Shown here piece by piece: positions 58,656 through 64,000 of a DNA stretch of 64,000 bases. Source of the DNA: Vreelandella profundi (GTDB lineage Bacteria > Pseudomonadota > Gammaproteobacteria > Pseudomonadales > Halomonadaceae). The notes under the pieces are model-generated. The model was not told the DNA's origin, did not search any database, and saw only the letters and a program-made list of their open reading frames with translations. The stretch covers positions 2,604,001-2,668,000 of the forward strand of contig NZ_CP077941.1 in the NCBI RefSeq assembly GCF_019722725.1, written 5' to 3'. A program made the translations under genes and the position numbers. Numbering within the stretch: position 1 is the first letter of the stretch; every line of letters starts with the position of its first letter.

Positions 58656-60418
58656 CATTCGCTCATAAACATTTACTCATCGTAGATGACAACAGCGTTA
58701 ACGTTGAGCTATTGCTTGACCTGCTGGATGAGCATGGTTTTGAAAATATTCACGGCGTCAGCGACCCTCGGCTAGTCCTTGCGCACTGCCAGCAACACCT
58801 TCCTGATCTCATTTTACTTGATATCCGCATGCCGCATCTGGATGGCTATGCAGTGATTAATCAACTGCACGAGCACTTTGCCCACCGCATGCCGCCCGTG
58901 ATCGTGTTAACTGCTCAAGTCGACGATCAAACGCGTCATCGCGCCTTAAGCTTAGGGGTGCGGGATTTTATTACCAAGCCACTTAAGCACGACGAGGTAC
59001 TGCAGCGGATCCGCAACACGCTCAGCCTTGAGCATCGCTACCAGGTACGCGACCATCAGGCGGAAACGCTTGAGCAGATGGTCGCCAAACGCACTAAAGA
59101 GCTTGATCGCCAATCGCTGACCGACCCCACGACTCAGCTTCCTAATCGACGTGCCCTGACTCAACGGCTTAAAGAAGCATCAATGGGCGGGGGCGATACG
59201 GGCCTATTATTTGTCGCCATTGACCAGTTAGACGACGTCGTGCGGCTGCATGGTTACAGTGTCGCTGACCAGCTGATGGTGCATATTAGCCGCCAGCTTG
59301 CCGAATGCCTCAATCAAGGCAGCGAGCTAGGTTTATGGGGTGGCAGCGAGCTTCTGGTGATCGTGAATAGCAGCGAACCGGCACTCCTTCAGCAGCTTGC
59401 AGAACAACTGCTGGGTTGCTTTGAACATGACCAGTCTTTTAGTCATTTATTAATACCGCTGAATGCGCGCATTGGCATTAGCTGTTCACAGGCTCGCTTT
59501 GAAACGGAACGACTTGTACACATGGCTGCGCTGGCGCTACCTCAGAAAGACTGCCCTCCTATCCAGCATTACTGCGAAGCGCTGGAAGCCCAGCAACGCC
59601 ACCGCTTGTACCTACAGCAGGCGCTACGCGGCGCCCCCCAGCGCGGCGAGATGTCTCTAGTTTTTCAGCCAAAGCTTTCGTTAACCACCCAGCAAATTAT
59701 TGGGGCTGAAGCCTTATTGCGCTGGCACCATCCTGAGCTAGGTCACATTTCACCGGCAGACTTTATTCCGCTCGCCGAAGCCAGCGGTGATATCCTCGCG
59801 ATTGGCGAGTGGGTGCTTGAAGCAACCATGCAGTACATCGTGGCATGGCGCGCCAGCAACCTGTTAAGCGACGATTTTCATATTGCTGTCAATGTGGCGG
59901 CTAGACAGCTGGCGCGTAAAGATTTTACCGAGCGCCTGCTAGCGCAGCTGGCCAAACACAATATCCCCGAGCGCTTTATCGCACTGGAAGTGACCGAATC
60001 AGGCTTAATGAGTGATATACATAATGCCAAAGCACAGCTTTCGAAACTCTCGGAGGTTAATATTGCCGTTGCTATCGACGACTTTGGCACGGGCTATTCA
60101 TCGCTGGCCTACATTAAGACCTTGCCCTTCTCTACGTTAAAAATTGATCGCGCCTTTGTGATGGATTTGGCCACCAGTGAGAAGGACCGCCAATTAGCGC
60201 GCACCATCACGCAGCTTGCCCACAGCGTGGGCTGCGACGTGGTAGCAGAAGGCATTGAAACAGCAGAGCAAGCGGCATATTTAAGTGCTATGGGCTGTGA
60301 AGCCGCACAAGGCTACTTTTACGCCCGCCCGCTGCCGGCTGAAGAATTTGTCACCTGGTGTTCCGCATGGAAGCCGATTTTTTCCACTACTAACACGGAG
60401 ACCGTTAATGGCTCATGA
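58652..60418 (+). CDS. REC-GGDEF(degenerate)-EAL response regulator, likely c-di-GMP phosphodiesterase
   Basis: 588 residues: REC (about 5-120; [20 protein letters not shown]), GGDEF (about 155-290) and EAL (about 325-575). In the GGDEF domain the active-site loop reads WGGSELLV, so the metal-binding Asp/Glu at the third position is Ser and cyclase activity is unlikely. The EAL domain is complete: [59 protein letters not shown] and QGYFYARP. It should degrade c-di-GMP when the upstream kinase signals. AGGAAG precedes the ATG. Its end overlaps the hexR start by 11 bases. Confidence 0.92.
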   Translation: MTFAHKHLLIVDDNSVNVELLLDLLDEHGFENIHGVSDPRLVLAHCQQHLPDLILLDIRMPHLDGYAVINQLHEHFAHRMPPVIVLTAQVDDQTRHRALSLGVRDFITKPLKHDEVLQRIRNTLSLEHRYQVRDHQAETLEQMVAKRTKELDRQSLTDPTTQLPNRRALTQRLKEASMGGGDTGLLFVAIDQLDDVVRLHGYSVADQLMVHISRQLAECLNQGSELGLWGGSELLVIVNSSEPALLQQLAEQLLGCFEHDQSFSHLLIPLNARIGISCSQARFETERLVHMAALALPQKDCPPIQHYCEALEAQQRHRLYLQQALRGAPQRGEMSLVFQPKLSLTTQQIIGAEALLRWHHPELGHISPADFIPLAEASGDILAIGEWVLEATMQYIVAWRASNLLSDDFHIAVNVAARQLARKDFTERLLAQLAKHNIPERFIALEVTESGLMSDIHNAKAQLSKLSEVNIAVAIDDFGTGYSSLAYIKTLPFSTLKIDRAFVMDLATSEKDRQLARTITQLAHSVGCDVVAEGIETAEQAAYLSAMGCEAAQGYFYARPLPAEEFVTWCSAWKPIFSTTNTETVNGS

Positions 60419-61271
60419 CTTGCTGGACCGCCTACGCGAACGACTGGAAGAGCTCAACCGTTCGGAGCGCAAAGTTGCGAATGTCATTCTTGAAGACCCT
60501 ACGTTAGCGACCAGCCTTAGCATCGCAAGCTTAGCTCAGTCAGCCAGCGTCAGTGAGCCTACGGTTAATCGTTTTTGCCGCAACTTTGGTGCTAAAGGCT
60601 ATCCCGATTTCAAAATCAAGCTCGCCCAAAGCCTTGCGGGCGGTACGCCTTATGTCACCCGTGCAGTAGAGCCCGGCGACTCTGCAACCCAATATACGCA
60701 TAAGATTTTTGGCGCCACGATTGCAGCGCTCGATGAAGCTCAGCGCGAGATCGACATCACCGCCGTAGAGCGCATGGTTGACTATCTTACTCAGGCTAAG
60801 CAAATTCATTTTTTTGGTCTAGGTGCTTCTGGCGCAGTTGCCCAAGATGCACAGCACAAGTTCTTTCGCTTTAACCTGCCGGTGATGGCCTACATAGACG
60901 TGCTCATGCAGCGCATGGTGGCTGCTGCCTGCCACACCGGTGACGTGGTGGTGATTATTTCCTATACCGGACGCACTCGGGAGCTGGTCGATATTGCTCG
61001 TCTGGCACGCGAAGCAGGGGCGGTCGTTCTTGGCATTACTGCCCCCAAGTCGCCGCTGGCGCAAGAGTGTACGGCAACCCTGGACGTCGCTACCCCAGAG
61101 GACACCGACCACTACATGCCGATGACCTCACGCGTTATTCAATTAACGCTGATTGACGCGCTAGCCACCGGCGTAACCTTAAGGCGTGGGGAAGACTTTT
61201 TGCCGCATCTCAAGAAAATCAAAGACAGCCTGCGAGACACCCGCTTTCCAATCGAAAAAGCGGCAAAATAA
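60408..61271 (+). CDS. hexR: HexR-type RpiR family regulator of carbon metabolism
   Basis: 287 residues from the ATG at 60408 ([20 protein letters not shown]), with GGAGA 6 bases upstream, inside the end of the EAL gene. The HTH_6 domain includes [20 protein letters not shown] and a SIS sugar-phosphate domain follows ([39 protein letters not shown]). HexR senses KDPG and controls Entner-Doudoroff and central carbon genes in many gammaproteobacteria, usually beside zwf or edd. Here none of those genes is near. Confidence 0.92.
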   Translation: MAHDLLDRLRERLEELNRSERKVANVILEDPTLATSLSIASLAQSASVSEPTVNRFCRNFGAKGYPDFKIKLAQSLAGGTPYVTRAVEPGDSATQYTHKIFGATIAALDEAQREIDITAVERMVDYLTQAKQIHFFGLGASGAVAQDAQHKFFRFNLPVMAYIDVLMQRMVAAACHTGDVVVIISYTGRTRELVDIARLAREAGAVVLGITAPKSPLAQECTATLDVATPEDTDHYMPMTSRVIQLTLIDALATGVTLRRGEDFLPHLKKIKDSLRDTRFPIEKAAK

Positions 61272-61316
61272 CTGTGAGCAGCGGTCGTTAGCCGCTAAAC
61301 GTTATTAGCTCACAGC
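61271..61316. other. Inverted repeat between hexR and ridA ends
   Basis: CTGTGAGC (61272-61279) and GCTCACAG (61308-61315) form an 8-bp perfect stem that includes the ridA stop codon; a smaller stem AGCGG/CCGCT lies inside. It may end both convergent transcripts, but lacks a T-run. Confidence 0.45.
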
Positions 61317-61661
61317 GGCGGTAACGGTAATTTCAACTTTGAGTTCATCGGCCGGCATCGGTGCGCACACGCAAGTGCGGGCCGGTGCGTAACTTTCTGG
61401 CACCCAGGCATCCCACACGTCGTTCATGGCGGCAAAGTCACTGCCCTCTTTTAGATAAATGGTGGCGCTCAGCAGCTGCTCACGACTGCTCCCAATCTCT
61501 TTCAACAGTGCATCTACCCGTGCCAGCATGCTTGCTGTTTGGGCCGTAATATCGCCATTACGAACGTCGGGGCCACATACTTGGCCACACAGATACGCAA
61601 CTCCCTGATGAATAACGGCACGGCTCATGCGGGCTTTCGTATCGTGACGCTGAATAGTCAT
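61305..61661 (-). CDS. RidA family enamine/imine deaminase
   Basis: 118 residues from the ATG at 61661, with AGGAG 8 bases upstream. It is a YjgF/YER057c/UK114 protein: [40 protein letters not shown] and the Arg-bearing [20 protein letters not shown]. RidA proteins hydrolyse reactive 2-aminoacrylate and other enamines, protecting PLP enzymes. The sequence is closer to the Rid subfamilies than to E. coli RidA itself, so a specific symbol is withheld. The lrp-type gene lies upstream on the same strand. Confidence 0.9.
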   Translation of the reverse strand: MTIQRHDTKARMSRAVIHQGVAYLCGQVCGPDVRNGDITAQTASMLARVDALLKEIGSSREQLLSATIYLKEGSDFAAMNDVWDAWVPESYAPARTCVCAPMPADELKVEITVTAAVS

Positions 61662-61742
61662 AGTTAGAACTCCTAACAAGTTGTAAAAAAGCAGTCGAAT
61701 AAAGCAGTTTAAACTGACGAGCTTGTCATTGACTATGGCTTC

Positions 61743-62231
61743 TTACCCAAGGCAGTCCGTCGGCACCGGCCGATGCTCAAAGACACGCCTCAGCACAAAG
61801 CTGGTATGCGCGCCCATCACGCCCTCAATACGGTTAATCACGTGCAGCAGCAGGTGCTGATAATCGTCCATATCGCGCACTAATAACTTGAGCTGAAAGT
61901 CAGCGGCTTGACCGGTAATGATCAAGCACTCAATGACATTAGGAACCTCACGGATGTGGCGTTCGAAGTTATCAAAACGCTCAGGCGTGTGCTGGTCCAT
62001 GGAAATATGCAAGAGCGCCATTAGCTGATAGCCAAGCTGACGCGCATCGACTTCTGCGCGATACTGGCGTATCAAACCGTTTTCTTCCAGCGCCCGCACC
62101 CGGCGTAAACAGGGCGAGGGCGAAAGTCCGATACGATCAGCTAATTCTTGATTACTGATACGCCCTTCCTGCTGAACAATATTTAAAATATGTCGGTCAA
62201 AACGATCCAGAGCAAGCGGCGTCACGGCCAT
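61743..62231 (-). CDS. Lrp/AsnC family transcriptional regulator
   Basis: 162 residues from the ATG at 62231, with AGGAG 9 bases upstream. The N-terminal helix-turn-helix reads LDRFDRHILNIVQQEGRISN followed by QELADRIGLSPSPCLRRVRA. The C-terminal RAM domain (about 70-150) has QYRAEVDARQLGYQLMALLH and VIECLIITGQAADFQLKLLV. It is Lrp-like in size and architecture. It is divergent from leuA with a 241-bp gap and precedes ridA on its own strand, so either could be a target; regulation of leuA would fit but is not shown. Confidence 0.92.
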   Translation of the reverse strand: MAVTPLALDRFDRHILNIVQQEGRISNQELADRIGLSPSPCLRRVRALEENGLIRQYRAEVDARQLGYQLMALLHISMDQHTPERFDNFERHIREVPNVIECLIITGQAADFQLKLLVRDMDDYQHLLLHVINRIEGVMGAHTSFVLRRVFEHRPVPTDCLG

Positions 62232-62472
62232 AACCAGCATCTCCTGCCAAATATGTATTATTTAAAGATATAAGCTGCCAATTATCCTCTCTACACACAC
62301 ATCTTCGCAACAAACTATCGCCGCAAATCACTTACACTATGTATGCTGCCAAAAGCAGTCACGGCGTCAGCGCAGCGTTTCAGTACCCATGTAATGCCTA
62401 GCACCGATGAGCAACGGCTTACGCTACCAGCAGCCGAATATCCATTTAACCGTTACTTTCAGGAAGATCACT

Positions 62473-64000
62473 ATGTCTGCTTTCGATCATCGCAAATATC
62501 GCCCTGCCCCCCGCGTTCCCGCCTTCAATCGCCAATGGCCGGATCGTGATCTTGATCATGCGCCGATTTGGGTGAGTGAGGATCTACGCGACGGCAATCA
62601 GGCGCTGCTTGAACCGATGACCGTTGAGCAGAAGCAGCGCTTCTGGCACCAGATTGTAAAAGTAGGCATCAAAGAAGTCATGGTAGGCTTTCCTTCGGCC
62701 AGCCAGCCCGACTACGACTTCGTGCGCTGGCTGATCGATGAAGATCAAATTCCTGAGGATGTCACCATTGCGGTGCTAGTTCAGTGCCGCGAACACTTAA
62801 TTGAAAAAACGTTTGCTTCACTAGTGGGCGCAAAACGCGCCATTGTTCATCTGTACAACTCGACATCTACCATTCAACGCGAACGCGTATTTGAAATGGA
62901 TCGCGCAGGCATTGTCGATATCGCCGTTCAGGGAGCGACGTGGGTTAAAACCTATGCCGATCGCTACCCTGATATTCAGTGGTGCTTTGAATACACCCCG
63001 GAAAGCTTTTCCAGCACTGAGATCGATTTCTCGCTGGAGATCTGCGAAGCGGTCATGGATGTATGGCAGCCCACGCCTGATAACAAGTGCATTCTCAATC
63101 TGCCCACTACGGTGGAAGTGGCGGGCCCTCATCACCATGCCGATCAGATTGAGTATTTCTGCCAGCACATCAGCCGTCGCGACAGCGTGATCATCTCGGT
63201 ACATACCCACAATGACCGCGGCGGTGCAGCGGCCTCCGCCGAGCTTGCGCTGCTGGCCGGCGCTGAACGGGTGGAAGGCACGCTGCTGGGTAACGGCGAG
63301 CGCACGGGCAACATGGATATCGTCACGCTGGCGATGAACCTTTACAGCCAGGGCATTGATCCTGAACTTGACCTGTCTAATCCTGATGAAATTATTCAGG
63401 TGGTCAATGAGTGTACGGGCATTGCGATACATCCGCGCCACCCTTGGGTAGGCGAGATGGTTTACACCGCCTTCTCAGGCAGTCATCAAGATGCGATTCG
63501 CAAATCCCTAAAGCATCAAAAGCCCGACGAGCCGTGGCAAGTGGCCTATCTGCCCATCGACCCTCACGACATTGGCCGCGATTATCAGGCGGTCATTCGC
63601 GTCAACAGTCAGTCAGGCAAAGGCGGCATGGCGTTCCTGCTTGAGCGCGATTATGGCATTAACCTGCCACGCTGGATGATGCTGGCCCTGGCTCCTTACG
63701 TTCAGCAGGAAAGTGAGCAGCGCGCCAGCGAGCTATCAAGTGCCATGGTTCGCCAAGTGATGTTCGATCACTTCACTCAGGAAGCGCCGCTCTCGCTGGG
63801 CGATTACCGCCTTTCTAAGGGCCAGCAAGAAGGCATTGAAGTCACGCTGCGCGAGGGTGATAAGCCGCTACTCCTTTCTGGCAAAGGCAATGGCGCGATG
63901 TCTGCCTTCACCGATGCGTGGCAAACCCACTCGGGCAGCAGCGTGAGTATTCTCGATTACAGCGAGCACTCGCTGGGTGCCAGCAGCGAGGCTAACGCCA
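62473..64000 (+). CDS. leuA: 2-isopropylmalate synthase (partial, cut by window edge)
   Basis: Starts at ATG 62473, with AGGAAG 6-7 bases upstream, and runs off the end after about 509 codons. The start MSAFDHRKYRPAPRVPAFNR and SEDLRDGNQALLEPMTVEQK, together with the metal-binding HTHNDRGGAAASAELALLAG, place it in the larger LeuA form (about 560 residues, as in Pseudomonas and actinobacteria). The C-terminal leucine-binding regulatory domain is just beginning when the window ends. It condenses acetyl-CoA with 2-ketoisovalerate, the first step of leucine synthesis. No leucine-rich leader peptide is visible upstream. Confidence 0.95.
   Translation, partial: MSAFDHRKYRPAPRVPAFNRQWPDRDLDHAPIWVSEDLRDGNQALLEPMTVEQKQRFWHQIVKVGIKEVMVGFPSASQPDYDFVRWLIDEDQIPEDVTIAVLVQCREHLIEKTFASLVGAKRAIVHLYNSTSTIQRERVFEMDRAGIVDIAVQGATWVKTYADRYPDIQWCFEYTPESFSSTEIDFSLEICEAVMDVWQPTPDNKCILNLPTTVEVAGPHHHADQIEYFCQHISRRDSVIISVHTHNDRGGAAASAELALLAGAERVEGTLLGNGERTGNMDIVTLAMNLYSQGIDPELDLSNPDEIIQVVNECTGIAIHPRHPWVGEMVYTAFSGSHQDAIRKSLKHQKPDEPWQVAYLPIDPHDIGRDYQAVIRVNSQSGKGGMAFLLERDYGINLPRWMMLALAPYVQQESEQRASELSSAMVRQVMFDHFTQEAPLSLGDYRLSKGQQEGIEVTLREGDKPLLLSGKGNGAMSAFTDAWQTHSGSSVSILDYSEHSLGASSEANA

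Noticed and set aside
62343..62549. Possible leader peptide for leuA
   Set aside because: It has no run of leucine codons and no attenuator hairpin follows; it also overlaps the leuA start out of frame.
62821..63441. 206-residue open frame on the minus strand, antisense to leuA
   Set aside because: It is fully covered by the clear LeuA protein; the composition is that of a shadow frame.

Overview
This window looks like a chromosomal segment of a moderately halophilic gammaproteobacterium, most likely Halomonas or a close relative in the Halomonadaceae. The evidence is: proteins of gammaproteobacterial type; rpsU-dnaG-rpoD, lptD-surA-pdxA-rsmA-apaG and ftsB-ispD-ispF-truD-surE-pcm-nlpD-rpoS clusters in the expected order; two neighbouring glycine-betaine/compatible-solute uptake systems (ProVWX-type ABC and BCCT); and acidic stretches in several proteins, notably an Asp/Glu-rich insert in RpoD. 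The genus is an inference. I see no tRNA, rRNA, CRISPR array, insertion sequence, integrase or prophage gene. This is core chromosome with a few accessory insertions.

Layout. 1-5.3 kb: tail of a LysR-type regulator, an AEC carrier, a periplasmic PQQ-type aldose dehydrogenase, and an NtrB/NtrC-like two-component pair. 5.4-11.4 kb: an acidic repeat-bearing lipoprotein (minus strand), then proVWX and a BCCT carrier. 11.4-14.7 kb (minus): a DEDDh exonuclease, a CNB-CBS-DUF294 protein and a DUF4168 protein. 14.8-23.6 kb: DMT exporter, mtgA, a glutathione-dependent formaldehyde operon (adhC-fghA) with a divergent LysR gene, sdaA, an unknown membrane protein and an AbgT carrier. 23.6-30.9 kb: the macromolecular synthesis operon rpsU-dnaG-rpoD (minus), then tsaD, plsY, folB and folK. 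30.9-40.6 kb: cca, apaH, apaG, rsmA, pdxA, surA and lptD (minus), with a GMC oxidoreductase and a 58-residue Tat-signal protein inserted on the plus strand between apaH and apaG. 40.6-43.7 kb: amgK-murU (cell-wall recycling), an OsmC-like protein and speD. 43.8-53.2 kb (minus): lpxL-type acyltransferase, alr, rpoS, nlpD, a DUF368 protein, pcm, surE, truD, ispF, ispD and ftsB. 53.2-64 kb: FemAB-like protein, aldehyde dehydrogenase, a hybrid histidine kinase overlapping a REC-GGDEF-EAL protein that overlaps hexR, then ridA, an Lrp-type regulator and a leuA running off the end.

The genes cover four main jobs: osmoprotection (proVWX, BCCT); envelope biogenesis (mtgA, lptD, surA, lpxL, alr, nlpD, DUF368, ftsB, amgK/murU); information processing (rpoD, rpoS, dnaG, rpsU, rsmA, tsaD, cca, truD); and signalling (NtrB/C-like pair, hybrid kinase plus EAL protein, HexR, Lrp).

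The most unusual signals are these. (1) Short tandem duplications (7-24 bp) recur in non-coding gaps and often lie on or next to stop codons. The clearest is a 12-bp unit repeated exactly five times after the BCCT gene, giving five in-frame TAA stops. (2) A 58-codon Tat-signal ORF is translationally coupled to a GMC oxidoreductase that has no signal peptide of its own, and the pair interrupts a conserved cluster. (3) hexR starts inside the end of a c-di-GMP phosphodiesterase-type gene. Several starts were moved downstream of the longest ORF, on Shine-Dalgarno sites and family length.
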